Origin: Oceaniferula marina
Lineage (GTDB): Bacteria; Verrucomicrobiota; Verrucomicrobiia; Verrucomicrobiales; Akkermansiaceae
Assembly (NCBI RefSeq): GCF_013391475.1
Contig: NZ_JACBAZ010000008.1
Span: 124,001-188,000, forward strand
Direction: 5' to 3'
Length of the DNA stretch: 64,000 nt
Shown: in pieces, positions 45,358 to 54,567 of the stretch
Numbering within the stretch: the stretch's first letter is position 1
Layout: the number at the start of each line of letters is the position of its first letter
Notes under the pieces: generated by a model
What the model was told of the DNA's origin: nothing
Databases searched by the model: none
Seen by the model: the letters and a program-made list of their open reading frames with translations, nothing else
Made by a program: the position numbers and the translations under genes

Positions 45358-45574
45358 TACCATTTGAGTGGTTCGTTTGTCGGAATGGCGGTGTTCGTTT
45401 GGCCTTGAGTTCAAGGCGTGACAAAGGAATGTAGCGAGCTACATGACTGAGGAAAAACGCCGAAATCAAGCCAAAGAAATACCGCTTTTCATTCCCATCA
45501 GCTACGCTGACTAGCTTCCACCTCAAGCTCTTCACTATTTGTCCATTCCGATAAAATAACCGGGAGAATGGTAT
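45357..45574. repeat. structured non-coding repeat, full copy (family also at 38799)
   Basis: A 218-bp imperfect palindrome in plus orientation. Ends are ATACCATT (45357-45364) and AATGGTAT (45567-45574). Subterminal arms are CGGAATGG (45381-45388) and CCATTCCG (45543-45550). A long inner arm pair lies at 45388-45408 with 45466-45485. The central hub is ATGTAGC-GA-GCTACAT (45429-45444). Block order, end sequences, CAGC..GCTGACT and GGGAGAATGGT match part B at 38892-39100 while the inner stem bases differ. The remaining 190 bp to sixA hold a GACGGG-TT-CCCGTC hairpin at 45579-45592 and nothing else that I recognise. Confidence 0.75.
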
Positions 45575-45765
45575 AAACGACGGGTTCCCGTCTTGCGCAT
45601 AAGATCAGCAAAACAGACGGGAATGCTTGAGCCTGATGCTGTTGCATCTCGGCAAAGCAGCCATCTCTCGACTAAGCCCAGGCAGACGTGTCGACACACT
45701 GATCGCCTGCCTACCGACAGCCTAAAAGTTGTCTTAGGGCTCGTCGCTCTGCTGCGTGCACGCGC

Positions 45766-46248
45766 TTATTCGGATACCGCTCGGTGCACCTTGGCTGGGA
45801 CCAGCATCTGCAGGTAGCCGCCTTGAGATGGCGGGCGAACATCGCTGATCTGAATCACCGAGGCCTTGCGAACGTGTATGCCACCGGCTTCGCAACCCAG
45901 CAACCATTCGGCGAGATAGGAAAAATCCGGCTCGTGCCCAACGATCGCCACACGCTCGAACTCAGCGTAGGCCTTCAGTTCAGCCGCGGCTCGGTTGGGA
46001 CGCATCCCACAGGCCAACCACGGTTCGATCACCGGTGCGTCCAAGCCGCAAACATCACAAAAAATCTCAGCGGTCTGCTTTGCCCGGATCAGCGGGCTGG
46101 CCAGCGTCACCTCCGGAAGCAGTTTATTTTTTTTGAGAAACTCCCCCACACTGCGGGCTTGGAGTTCTCCCTTTTCCGTCAAGACCCGAGCAGCATCGTC
46201 AAAACGATGGGACTCAGCCTGAGCGTGGCGTATCAATAGTAGTTCCAT
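45766..46248 (-). CDS. sixA: SixA-type phosphohistidine phosphatase
   Basis: A 160-residue member of the histidine phosphatase superfamily. The catalytic signature is LLIRHAQAES (RHG-type with Ala for Gly), then SPLIRAKQTAEIF and VGHEPDFSYLAEWLLG with the second His. SixA removes phosphate from phosphohistidine on HPt or PTS proteins. The N-terminal ARVLTEKG segment is typical. The target here is unknown because no phosphorelay gene is nearby. Start MELLLIRHA is taken in place of an upstream in-frame codon. Confidence 0.88.
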   Translation of the reverse strand: MELLLIRHAQAESHRFDDAARVLTEKGELQARSVGEFLKKNKLLPEVTLASPLIRAKQTAEIFCDVCGLDAPVIEPWLACGMRPNRAAAELKAYAEFERVAIVGHEPDFSYLAEWLLGCEAGGIHVRKASVIQISDVRPPSQGGYLQMLVPAKVHRAVSE

Positions 46249-46282
46249 GATTGCATTATTTAAGTTCAATGGGTGATGCAGA

Positions 46283-46338
46283 CCTTGGTGGATGTTTCAC
46301 CAAGGCCCATGCTACCATGTTTCGCCCGACGAGTCGGG
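46283..46338. other. two hairpins between fabG and sixA
   Basis: CCTTGGTG pairs with CACCAAGG (46283-46305, 8 bp, 7-nt loop), and CCCGAC pairs with GTCGGG (46325-46338). Neither has a T-tract on the minus strand, so a terminator role is uncertain. Confidence 0.4.
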
Positions 46339-46353
46339 TCGCCCAAGCAGATC

Positions 46354-47100
46354 TTACATGGTCATCCCGCCGTCACTGGCGATCACCTGGCCGGTAATAT
46401 AACGAGCCTCAGCACTTGCGAGGAAGAGCGTTAATGTGGCAATATCTTCAGGTTGCCCCATCTCCTTGAGAGGAATGTTCCCCACGATGCCCTCTTTCTG
46501 AGCATCATTCAATTCATCCGTCATGTCGGTGACAATAAAGCCGGGAGCAATCGCGTTGCAGGTCACTTTGCGCCCTGCGAGTTCACGAGCCACGGATTTG
46601 GTGAAACCAATGAGGCCCGCTTTACTCGCGGCATAATTGGCTTGGCCCGCATTCCCCATCAGGCCAATCACGGAACTGATGTTGATAATCCGCGGATCTG
46701 CAGCCTTCATCAAGGGCCGTTGAAAGGCTTTCACCGTGTTAAAGGCCCCTTTGAGGTTGGTGTTGAGCACCAAATCCCAATCGCTATCCTTCATCCGCAT
46801 CAGCAACCCGTCACGGGTCACTCCGGCATTGTTAACGATAATATTGACTCCTCCAAAATCGGCGATCACCTGCTTGCCAAGCTCCTGCACAGCATCATAA
46901 TCCGCAACATCCACCGCATAAGCCTTGGCTGCTCCGGGAGTCTCCGCATTGATCGCCTCTGCGGCGGCACCACAACTACTCTCACTCCGGCTCACTACCG
47001 CCACCTTGCCACCTTCAGCGACAAAGGCCTTGGCAATTTCCAATCCAATTCCCCGGCCTGCGCCGGTCACGACTGCAACTTTATCTGTAAAACGTGCCAT
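46354..47100 (-). CDS. fabG: 3-oxoacyl-ACP reductase
   Basis: A 248-residue SDR enzyme that reduces 3-oxoacyl-ACP with NADPH in fatty acid synthesis. Landmarks are the cofactor motif VTGAGRGIGLEIAK, NNAGVTRDGLLMRMKDSDWD, catalytic Ser in NISSVIGLMGNAGQ with YAASKAG, and C-terminal GQVIASDGGMTM. The N-T-R-D-G-L-L-M-R-M segment is specific for FabG. The start at 47100 follows family alignment. No other fab genes or acpP are adjacent. Confidence 0.93.
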   Translation of the reverse strand: MARFTDKVAVVTGAGRGIGLEIAKAFVAEGGKVAVVSRSESSCGAAAEAINAETPGAAKAYAVDVADYDAVQELGKQVIADFGGVNIIVNNAGVTRDGLLMRMKDSDWDLVLNTNLKGAFNTVKAFQRPLMKAADPRIINISSVIGLMGNAGQANYAASKAGLIGFTKSVARELAGRKVTCNAIAPGFIVTDMTDELNDAQKEGIVGNIPLKEMGQPEDIATLTLFLASAEARYITGQVIASDGGMTM

Positions 47101-47240
47101 GCGCGCATCCTGCCCGCGAATACCCGCCCTGCCAACTGAAAACAATGTCCTAAGCCAATTATTAAGTTTACCTGACGGCAATAATTCCACATAACTCGTC
47201 TCCGCACGATCTTACGCTGCATCAAACCCTATATTGAACC

Positions 47241-47612
47241 ATGTCCAAATTCGAAATCTACCGTCTCCTCCACTTCGCAGGCATTTTCACCCTGTTGTAT
47301 GCCTTTGGCTCTCTTTTCATTGGCAAAAACTACAACAAGGGAGCCGCCATGCTACACGGCGTCGGGCTACTGTTGATTCTCGTCAGCGGATTTGGCATGC
47401 AAGCCGTCATGAACCATGGTTTTCCGATCTGGATCATCCTCAAACTACTCATCTGGGTTGCCTTCGGAGGATTCCTCGTGCTGGCTAAAAAGAGTGTCAT
47501 CAACGGCTTCACCGCATGGGTTCTCATCCTGACCCTCGGGCTCTGCTCTGTCTATCTGGCGAAACACCGCCCCACGTTCAGCGTCAAAGCCAAGGTGACT
47601 GAAACGAAATAA
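47241..47612 (+). CDS. small four-helix membrane protein, unknown function
   Basis: A 123-residue protein with four membrane helices (LHFAGIFTLLYAFGSLFI, GVGLLLILVSGFGM, IILKLLIWVAFGGFLVL, WVLILTLGLCSVYL). LxxGAAMLHGVGL and the L-K-L-xxW-V-A-F-G-G motif recur in conserved small membrane proteins of Verrucomicrobia and Bacteroidota, but I cannot name a family. The mnmH start is 26 bp downstream of the stop. Confidence 0.72.
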   Translation: MSKFEIYRLLHFAGIFTLLYAFGSLFIGKNYNKGAAMLHGVGLLLILVSGFGMQAVMNHGFPIWIILKLLIWVAFGGFLVLAKKSVINGFTAWVLILTLGLCSVYLAKHRPTFSVKAKVTETK

Positions 47613-47638
47613 ACCGACCCTTCACCCCGCCGGGGTTC

Positions 47639-48703
47639 ATGCACCACGTCGAAACCATCAAACTTCCCCACGATCTCCGTGAATTCACCGAGATCATCGA
47701 CGTACGCTCCCCGTCGGAGTTTTCAGAAGACCATCTCCCGGGAGCCATCAATCTTCCGGTCCTCAACGACGACGAACGGCGCAAGATTGGAACGCTGCAC
47801 AAAACCAGCCCCTTTGCAGCCCGCAGACTGGGCGCAGGGCTGATCTCTGCCAATATTGCCCGCCACCTGTCCGATCACCTCGCCGAAAAAGATAAATCCT
47901 ACGCCCCTCTGGTTCATTGCTGGCGAGGAGGCATGAGGTCGAACTCTCTGGCACACGTCATGCGCTCGATCGGCTGGAGGGCTCGCGTGCTCGAAGGCGG
48001 CTACAAGGCATTCCGAACATTCTCCAGTCGAGAACTCGAACACATCCTGGAACACCCGGAACTCCAACTCACCGTGCTCGCAGGACCCACCGGCGTGGCC
48101 AAAACCCGCCTGCTCAAAACCCTGCAAGCCCGTGGCGCCCAGGTGCTCGACCTCGAGGGACTCGCCAAACATAAAGGGTCCATCCTCGGCCTCCCCCCGG
48201 ACACCTACCAACCCAGCCAAAAACACTTCGAAACCAAACTCTGGAAAACACTCTCGGAGTTCGACCCCTCACAGCCGATCTTCACCGAATCCGAGAGCAA
48301 TCGCATCGGCAAGCTGCATTGCCCTCCGGCACTCTGGAAAAAACTGGCGCAAAGCCAGGTCGTCAGCATCAGCCTACCACTCAAGCACCGTGCGGCATTC
48401 CTACTCGATGATTACCCGTATTTCACCCGCTCCCCGCAAGACCTGAAGTCCCTGCTCGATAAACTCATCAAGCTTAGAGGTCACGACCAAATCCGCGAAT
48501 GGCAAGAGCAAATCGATAAGCAACAATGGCCCGACTTCGTCGCCTCCATTCTGGTCAACCACTACGACCTCGCCTACCGTCAGGCAGGTGAGGAAAAATC
48601 AAACTACCCGGCACCCTCGGCCGAGATTGAACTACCGGATTTTTCACATACCTCCCTGCAGAGTGCCGCAGACGAATTGGTCCAAGTGGCAACAAGGCGT
48701 TGA
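47639..48703 (+). CDS. mnmH: tRNA 2-selenouridine synthase
   Basis: A 354-residue protein. The N-terminal rhodanese domain has IIDVRSPSEFSEDHLPGA and active Cys in LVHCWRGGMRSNSLAHVM. A P-loop domain follows with LAGPTGVAKTRLL; Ala replaces the usual Gly before Lys-Thr. The enzyme exchanges sulfur for selenium in the wobble 2-thiouridine of tRNA, with geranylation as intermediate in E. coli. It normally needs SelD, which is not in the window. The tatD-like gene follows 26 bp downstream. Confidence 0.92.
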   Translation: MHHVETIKLPHDLREFTEIIDVRSPSEFSEDHLPGAINLPVLNDDERRKIGTLHKTSPFAARRLGAGLISANIARHLSDHLAEKDKSYAPLVHCWRGGMRSNSLAHVMRSIGWRARVLEGGYKAFRTFSSRELEHILEHPELQLTVLAGPTGVAKTRLLKTLQARGAQVLDLEGLAKHKGSILGLPPDTYQPSQKHFETKLWKTLSEFDPSQPIFTESESNRIGKLHCPPALWKKLAQSQVVSISLPLKHRAAFLLDDYPYFTRSPQDLKSLLDKLIKLRGHDQIREWQEQIDKQQWPDFVASILVNHYDLAYRQAGEEKSNYPAPSAEIELPDFSHTSLQSAADELVQVATRR

Positions 48704-48729
48704 AGCCACAGGACACTTAGCGGATCGCC

Positions 48730-49494
48730 ATGTTCGATAGCCACAACCACCTGCAAAGCCAACGCTTCGGAGAGCTCCGCAGCCGAGTGATTGAGGAAAT
48801 GTTTCAGGCCGGCGTCACCCGTGCTGTTATCAATGGAACCAGCCCCAACGACTGGGGATACGTCAGCGAACTCTCCCGCCAGCACCCACAACAACTCATA
48901 CCAAGCTTTGGACTGCACCCATGGTATGTGGATGAGGCACCAGCCGACTGGTCGGACCAACTCGTCCGCATGCTCGACCTGCACCCGACGGCCGGCATCG
49001 GCGAATGCGGCCTGGACCGAGCCCGCCATCGCTCCCATTTCCAGCTTCAACTATCGACCTTCACCCATCAGTTACAGTTGGCAGAGGCGAGAAACTTGCC
49101 ACTTTCAATCCACTGCGTCCGCGCCTGGGGAGCCATGGTCGACATCTTGGAATCCCAGAAACTCCCCCAACGCGGGTTCCTGATGCACTCATACGGAGGC
49201 TCCGCCGAACTCATCCCACGACTGACCAAACTGGGAGCCTATTTTTCCTGCCCGCTGACCATCCTGCACCCCGGCAAAGAGAAATCACGCCAGATTTTCC
49301 AGCAGGTGCCAGCGGACCGACTCCTGATCGAATCCGACGCTCCGGATATGTCCCCACCAAGCATCTGGACAAGCCATCCTCTTCCCGGAGGCCTCAACCA
49401 CCCTGCCAATCTGGCCTATGCCATGTCAGGAATCTCAGAATTCCTTGATACCTCACAGTGTATGGAAAATTTCCAACGATTCTTTCTCGGTTGA
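48730..49494 (+). CDS. TatD family metal-dependent hydrolase
   Basis: A 254-residue TIM-barrel hydrolase. MFDSHNHLQ gives the first metal His pair, followed by IPSFGLHPWYVD, GIGECGLDRA (bridging Glu), LSIHCVRAWG, FLMHSYGG and LLIESDAPDM with the last Asp. It belongs to TatD-like nucleases/hydrolases, whose members act as DNases or D-aminoacyl-tRNA deacylases. The short C-terminus is normal. It is in line with mnmH and probably in the same transcript. Confidence 0.9.
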   Translation: MFDSHNHLQSQRFGELRSRVIEEMFQAGVTRAVINGTSPNDWGYVSELSRQHPQQLIPSFGLHPWYVDEAPADWSDQLVRMLDLHPTAGIGECGLDRARHRSHFQLQLSTFTHQLQLAEARNLPLSIHCVRAWGAMVDILESQKLPQRGFLMHSYGGSAELIPRLTKLGAYFSCPLTILHPGKEKSRQIFQQVPADRLLIESDAPDMSPPSIWTSHPLPGGLNHPANLAYAMSGISEFLDTSQCMENFQRFFLG

Positions 49495-49541
49495 TTTTAT
49501 CCGAGCCACGGTGATCTTCTATCACCCCCATCATTACGACC

Positions 49542-49784
49542 ATGAACTTAGACACCCTGACTCAATTCTTCATGTGGTCCACCGTCATTCACGGAGGCAT
49601 TTTAGTCTACAGCACCCTGATGATCCTCTTTGCGCCTAACCTGATTTTCCGCGTGCACAGCAAGATGTTTTCCATCTCACGCGAACAGCTCAGCGCCGTC
49701 CTCTATGGATTTCTAGGACTGTATAAAATCATCTTCCTTACGTTTGCTCTGGTCCCCTGGCTGGTATTATTGATCATCCAATAA
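49542..49784 (+). CDS. small DUF6868-like membrane protein
   Basis: An 80-residue protein with two membrane segments (FFMWSTVIHGGILVYSTLMI and LYKIIFLTFALVPWLVLLII) separated by FRVHSKMFSISREQLSAV. The FxxW.TxxxG..L...HxxxF.(L/I)SREx pattern matches small DUF6868-type proteins. Function is unknown. Confidence 0.68.
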   Translation: MNLDTLTQFFMWSTVIHGGILVYSTLMILFAPNLIFRVHSKMFSISREQLSAVLYGFLGLYKIIFLTFALVPWLVLLIIQ

Positions 49785-49830
49785 GGCACCTCGCCACGAG
49801 TCCGCCGCAGCGAGACCTGCGGCCAGACCT

Positions 49831-50895
49831 CTACGAACTTGCGCCCTTGTCCCTACGGTATCCCACCCGCTGGTCCAATTCCTGACGCAGTCCTTCAAGC
49901 CCCTCCTCAGTGTCAGCTGACAGAGGCACAATCGTCAGTTGGGGAAAGCGCTGTCGGAAAACCTCAAGGTTCTCCTCTGCCCCCTCAAGATCCATTTTAT
50001 TAGCGACCACCAACCACTCAAACTTGGACACGTCCTCGTCATACATCTTGATCTCAGTACGCAAGGTTTGAAGATCCTCAATGGGGTCCCGCCCTTCACT
50101 GCCTGCCATATCAATGACAAACAAAAGCAGACGGCAACGCGTGATATGCCGCAAAAACTCATGGCCAAGCCCTCGGTTTTCGTGGGCACCTTCAATCAAA
50201 CCCGGGATGTCCGCCACCGTGCATCGACGAAATTTGGGAAACTCGACCACTCCCACCATCGGGTTCAAGGTCGTGAACGGGTAATTGGCAATCTTGGGAG
50301 AGGCTGCGGACAGCTTGCTGACCAGCGTCGATTTCCCGGCATTCGGGAATCCAACCATACCGGCATCCGCAATCCGTCGGAGCTCTAAATAAAACACACC
50401 GAGCTCGGCTTCCGTGCCCAGGGTATGCTCTTCAGGGGCTTGGTTCGTCGAGGTTTTATAGTGCCAGTTGCCCTTGCCTCCTTTTCCACCGGCGCACAGG
50501 ACAAACTCCTCACCATACTCGGTCAAGTCGGCAATCGGTTCGAGGTCAATCCCCTCCTCACTGCGCTCCAGCTCAACCGCCTCGGCCACCGTTGTGGCAT
50601 TGCTTCGGTAGACCACGGTTCCGGGAGGAACCTTGCCAATTTTATCCTTGGAACTACGGCCATGTTTACGATTTCCTCCGCCGTGCTCACCGCGCTTGGC
50701 GATCAGCTTCGGATCATAAGAATACGCCTTCAGGTTATCCACCGCCGGATCCACCCTGAGAATGACCGATCCTCCGTTCCCGCCATCGCCACCATCGGGT
50801 CCTCCCTTTGGCTTAAATTTCTCCCTGCGAAAATGAACAACTCCATTTCCACCGTCTCCTGCAGCGGCAACTATCCTGATATGATCAATAAACAT
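49831..50895 (-). CDS. obg: GTPase Obg/CgtA
   Basis: A 354-residue ribosome-associated GTPase. The glycine-rich Obg fold (1-160: AAGDGGNGVVHFRREKFKPK, GPDGGDGGNGGSVIL) precedes a G domain with G1 GFPNAGKSTL, G3 DIPGLIEGAHENRGLG and G4 NKMDL. The C-terminal OCT domain is absent or very short. It acts in 50S assembly and stress signalling. It is divergent from rpsP with 153 bp between starts, shared by the two promoters. Confidence 0.97.
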   Translation of the reverse strand: MFIDHIRIVAAAGDGGNGVVHFRREKFKPKGGPDGGDGGNGGSVILRVDPAVDNLKAYSYDPKLIAKRGEHGGGNRKHGRSSKDKIGKVPPGTVVYRSNATTVAEAVELERSEEGIDLEPIADLTEYGEEFVLCAGGKGGKGNWHYKTSTNQAPEEHTLGTEAELGVFYLELRRIADAGMVGFPNAGKSTLVSKLSAASPKIANYPFTTLNPMVGVVEFPKFRRCTVADIPGLIEGAHENRGLGHEFLRHITRCRLLLFVIDMAGSEGRDPIEDLQTLRTEIKMYDEDVSKFEWLVVANKMDLEGAEENLEVFRQRFPQLTIVPLSADTEEGLEGLRQELDQRVGYRRDKGASS

Positions 50896-51048
50896 ACGTG
50901 TCTGCCCATCCGGGCTGGACGGATTTCATAGCAGCAATTCTCACGATGGAAATACGAAATCGATAAAAAAAGGCGATTTTTCGCTTGGCAAACCGGCGTT
51001 CATCGTACAATTTCCCGCCCCGCCGCACAGGCTTAACCCATTTTTACC

Positions 51049-51306
51049 ATGCTTACTCTCAGACTCAACCGCCAAGGCACCAAGGATCGCCCGTTCTACA
51101 AGATCGTTGCCGTTGACAGCCGCAAGCGCCGTGACGGCCGCTATATCGAGCAAATCGGATCCTACAACCCCATGGAGGATGGCGTCAACTTCACCCTCGA
51201 TGTCGAAAAAGCCGATAACTGGATCTCCAAAGGAGCCCAGCCAAGCGACACCGTTCGCGACATCATCAAAAAGGCACGCAAGGCAGCCATGCAGGCCGAA
51301 GCCTAA
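51049..51306 (+). CDS. rpsP: 30S ribosomal protein S16
   Basis: An 85-residue S16: [39 protein letters not shown] and [19 protein letters not shown]. Length and motifs are standard. rimM, trmD and rplS, its usual partners, do not follow; a strong terminator lies 41 bp after the stop, so it is transcribed alone. Confidence 0.97.
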   Translation: MLTLRLNRQGTKDRPFYKIVAVDSRKRRDGRYIEQIGSYNPMEDGVNFTLDVEKADNWISKGAQPSDTVRDIIKKARKAAMQAEA

Positions 51307-51346
51307 GCTTTCTTTTCTTGTGCGTTATTCATAACGCGTTTGTTTC

Positions 51347-51377
51347 CGCGCCGACTTTCCTGAAGTCGGCGCGTTTT
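51347..51377 (+). terminator. terminator after rpsP
   Basis: CGCGCCGACTT and AAGTCGGCGCG form an 11-bp stem with a TCCTG loop, followed by TTTT. Confidence 0.95.
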
Positions 51378-51537
51378 CTATGTACCCCCCCTTCCCGCCT
51401 CGGAAGCCAGTCGGTGGAGAGGATTCGGCAAGAGCACACGCCCAACTTACCCCTCCCGAATGGACGGTTGCCCCCCCCATTCAAAATGACATCAAGAAAG
51501 CCTGTTCATTTTTAAAAATCTGACGCAAAATCCGTGT

Positions 51538-52125
51538 ATGGATTTTCTGTTTGATATCGGCAATGTCATCGTGGGTGTTGATTTTATCCCCTCCCTCAAA
51601 CGCCTCATCCCGGACCATATCGCCAACCCCGAAACCCGCCTCAACGAGCTACTCGAACGCAAGGACGAATTCGAAGCCGGCCGCATCAATGCCGACGAAT
51701 ATTTTCCTTGGGCCGCAGAAACCCTCGGCATCCCCGAGGAATTGGACTCCTTCATGCAGGCATGGACCGACATTTTCAGCCCGAACGAGGCCATGTGGGC
51801 AAGCATTGACGCTCTTCACGCCAGCGGCCACCGACTGCTTCTTTTTTCCAACATCCAGAGTGCCCACCTCGACCACCTCCGCCTCCACTACCCGATCTTC
51901 AACAAGTTTTCAGGCGGAATCTACTCCTACCAAACCGGACATATCAAACCCGAACCCGAAATCTACAAACTTGCCATCGAAACCTATGGGCTGACACCAG
52001 GGAAAACCGCCTATATCGATGACCTCCCGGCCAACACCGAAGGAGGTAAACAAGCCGGCCTGCTCTGCCACACATACCGAGCTGATCAGCACCAGGCATT
52101 TCTGACGTGGCTGGATACACTCTAA
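51538..52125 (+). CDS. HAD family phosphatase, YihX-like
   Basis: A 195-residue HAD protein. Motif I reads FDIGNVIVGVDF (first Asp, then DxGNV instead of DxDGT, as in YihX-type enzymes). The cap holds ERKDEFEAGRINADEYF, motif II is LLLFSNIQ, Lys is in HIKPEPEIYKLA, and motif III is YIDDLPANTEGG. The substrate is probably a sugar phosphate such as glucose-1-phosphate (family knowledge). It lies between rpsP and mgtE. Confidence 0.87.
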   Translation: MDFLFDIGNVIVGVDFIPSLKRLIPDHIANPETRLNELLERKDEFEAGRINADEYFPWAAETLGIPEELDSFMQAWTDIFSPNEAMWASIDALHASGHRLLLFSNIQSAHLDHLRLHYPIFNKFSGGIYSYQTGHIKPEPEIYKLAIETYGLTPGKTAYIDDLPANTEGGKQAGLLCHTYRADQHQAFLTWLDTL

Positions 52126-52188
52126 TCGCCCCAAACAATTTCTGAGTTTCGAGGTTGGTTTTTCCATTTTGACGAGTAAAAGATAATC

Positions 52189-53583
52189 ATGCCGGAAGAT
52201 AGCATCATACTGGATATCGAAGCGCTGGAAGCCGCAGTGGAGTCCCGTAACGTCGAGGGCTTCCTCAAAGCGGCCGAAGAACTCCACTACGCCGACCTTG
52301 CCGCCGTCTTCGAAAACCTGGATGACGAAGAACGCTCGTTCTTCACCGCACATATCAGCATCGATCGCTTTCCCGAGATTCTCGCCGAGCTGCCCGACAC
52401 CTTAATCGAGGAAACCCTCGAACGCTTCGACGCCAAAGCTCAACAAGATATCCTCGGCCAACTCCTCGATGACGACCGGGCCGACATCCTTCAAGACGTC
52501 AGCGCCGAAGCCAGACAGCGCTACCTCGCGCTGCTCCAGCCCGAAGACATGGAGGCCACGCGCAGCCTGATGCGCTACGACGAAGACACCGCCGGTGGGC
52601 GCATGACCACCCAGGTCGCCCGAATCACCTCGGACATGACCGTCAAGCAGGTGCTCGAGGTCCTGCGCGATGACATCAACTCCACCGAATCCCTCGCCCG
52701 GATCTACGTAGTCGATGATCAAGGTCACTTGATGGGCAAAGTCCGCCTGCGCCACCTGACATTCAGCCCTTGGGACACCCCGATCACCGAGATCATGCAG
52801 GAGGTGGATATCACCATTCTCGCCACCGCCGACCAGGAAGAAGCCGCCCAGATGTTCTCTAAATACGACATGACGGTGCTGCCTGTCGTTGACGAATTCA
52901 ACCACCTGCTCGGTATCATCACCCACGATGACGTATTGGAAATTCTGGAAGAGGAGTCCACCGAGGACATTGAAAAAATGTCGGGTATTGCCGGCGAGAC
53001 ATCGGAAGAGACCTACCTCAACACCTCCATCGGCACCCATTTCAAACGCCGCTTTCCATGGTTGTTCGTTCTGGCCGTCCTGGCGATCTCCTCTGGGTAT
53101 GTCATGCTCAGGTTTGAACATGTGCTAAGCAGTATCTTCCTGCTGGCTCTCTACCTTCCAATGGTGGTCGCCGCAGGGGGAAACACCGGAGGTCAAGCAG
53201 CCACCATGGTCATCCGCGCCATGTCCTTGGGTGAACTTGAACCCGGATCAACGTTCAAAGTCATCCTCAAGGAACTGAGCCTCGGACTCCTACTCGGACT
53301 GATCATGGGGGCCAGCATAGCAGCAATTACGATCTTCATCCTGCCGGCATTCAACCCTCAACTCCCTGAAGGAATCTCCTACACCATCTTCGCCCTCGCG
53401 GTGTCGGTCTCTTTGGCCGTTCAGATTGCCGTTTCCACCCTGTCAGGTGCATTATTACCCATCGGAGCACGAGCCATCAAACTGGACCCCGCCGTGGTTG
53501 CGGCCCCGGCCATCACCACCCTGGTCGACATTTTTGGCATGGTGATCTACTTCACCGCGGCCCGAACCATCCTCGGGCTTTAA
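52189..53583 (+). CDS. mgtE: magnesium transporter MgtE
   Basis: A 464-residue Mg2+ channel. The N domain of helical repeats (LDDDRADILQDVSAEARQRY) is followed by two CBS domains (about 135-255, with MRYDEDTAGGRMTT and LPVVDEFNHLLGIITHDDV). Five membrane helices start near residue 285, carrying VAAGGNTGGQAATMVIRA, the ion-pathway signature. The cytosolic acidic domains gate the channel by Mg2+ binding. It stands alone and faces sucCD convergently. Confidence 0.96.
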   Translation: MPEDSIILDIEALEAAVESRNVEGFLKAAEELHYADLAAVFENLDDEERSFFTAHISIDRFPEILAELPDTLIEETLERFDAKAQQDILGQLLDDDRADILQDVSAEARQRYLALLQPEDMEATRSLMRYDEDTAGGRMTTQVARITSDMTVKQVLEVLRDDINSTESLARIYVVDDQGHLMGKVRLRHLTFSPWDTPITEIMQEVDITILATADQEEAAQMFSKYDMTVLPVVDEFNHLLGIITHDDVLEILEEESTEDIEKMSGIAGETSEETYLNTSIGTHFKRRFPWLFVLAVLAISSGYVMLRFEHVLSSIFLLALYLPMVVAAGGNTGGQAATMVIRAMSLGELEPGSTFKVILKELSLGLLLGLIMGASIAAITIFILPAFNPQLPEGISYTIFALAVSVSLAVQIAVSTLSGALLPIGARAIKLDPAVVAAPAITTLVDIFGMVIYFTAARTILGL

Positions 53584-53591
53584 TCAATGGT

Positions 53592-53614
53592 GGTCCTATA
53601 GCCTTTATAGGACC
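53592..53614. terminator. hairpin between convergent mgtE and sucD
   Basis: GGTCCTATA-GCCTT-TATAGGACC is a perfect 9-bp hairpin in the 57-bp gap. It could stop transcription from both sides, although no long T-tract follows. Confidence 0.55.
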
Positions 53615-53640
53615 TATGATACTCCATCGGGGTTGGGGGT

Positions 53641-54531
53641 TTAGAGCATCCCAACCAAGGTCTTACCCATATCCGACGGCGTCTCCGACACCGCAATACC
53701 ACACTCCCTGAGGATTGCCTTTTTCGCTTCCGCGGTATCATCGGCACCACCGACAATGGCTCCGGCATGCCCCATGCGGCGTCCAGGAGGAGCTGTAGCC
53801 CCGGCAATAAAGCCGGCAATAGGTTTGGAGCAATGTTCCTTGGCCCAGCGTGCAGCTTCAGCCTCGGCATTACCGCCAATCTCACCAATCATGATAATAG
53901 CCTCCGTCTCCGGATCCTCATTAAACATCTTCAGCACATCGAGATGTGAGGTACCATTGATCGGGTCTCCTCCGATACCCACACAGGTGCTCTGTCCGTA
54001 TCCAAGCTCCGTCAGCTGATAAACCGCTTCATAGGTCAAGGTTCCGGAGCGTGAAACCACTCCGACATTTCCCCGTTTGTGAATGTATCCCGGAGCAATG
54101 CCAATCCGACACCCACCGTGGGAGCCCTCGCCGCGCCCTGGAGTCACCACGCCCGGACAGTTCGGCCCGATCAAGCGGGTCTTACCACCGCGCATCACTT
54201 CCTTGACCCGCATCATGTCGGCAACGGGAATCCCCTCAGTGATACAAACCACGAGATCCAGATCCGCATCAACCGCTTCAAGAATCGCATCCGCAGCAAA
54301 TGGAGGTGGGACAAAAATAGCAGAAACCGTCGCTCCGGTTTCATTTACGGCCTCGGATACCGTATCAAATACCGGCGTTTTTTCGCCGAATACCTGCCCC
54401 CCTTTTCCAGGAGTTACCCCGGCAACGATCTGAGTTCCGTAATCGAGACTCAACTGGGCGTGTTTTCCGCCAAAACCTCCGGTGATCCCCTGAACAAGGA
54501 CCTTGGTGTTTTCATCAACTAAAATAGACAT
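53641..54531 (-). CDS. sucD: succinate-CoA ligase subunit alpha
   Basis: A 296-residue alpha subunit. It has the CoA-binding fold [64 protein letters not shown]-type loop and active His in GHAGAIVGG. It works with SucC in the TCA cycle, making ATP or GTP from succinyl-CoA. The start is 36 bp after the sucC stop. No sucAB adjoins. Confidence 0.97.
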   Translation of the reverse strand: MSILVDENTKVLVQGITGGFGGKHAQLSLDYGTQIVAGVTPGKGGQVFGEKTPVFDTVSEAVNETGATVSAIFVPPPFAADAILEAVDADLDLVVCITEGIPVADMMRVKEVMRGGKTRLIGPNCPGVVTPGRGEGSHGGCRIGIAPGYIHKRGNVGVVSRSGTLTYEAVYQLTELGYGQSTCVGIGGDPINGTSHLDVLKMFNEDPETEAIIMIGEIGGNAEAEAARWAKEHCSKPIAGFIAGATAPPGRRMGHAGAIVGGADDTAEAKKAILRECGIAVSETPSDMGKTLVGML

Positions 54532-54567
54532 CTTAAAATTTGTAGTTAGTAATGGGTAAAAAGATGA

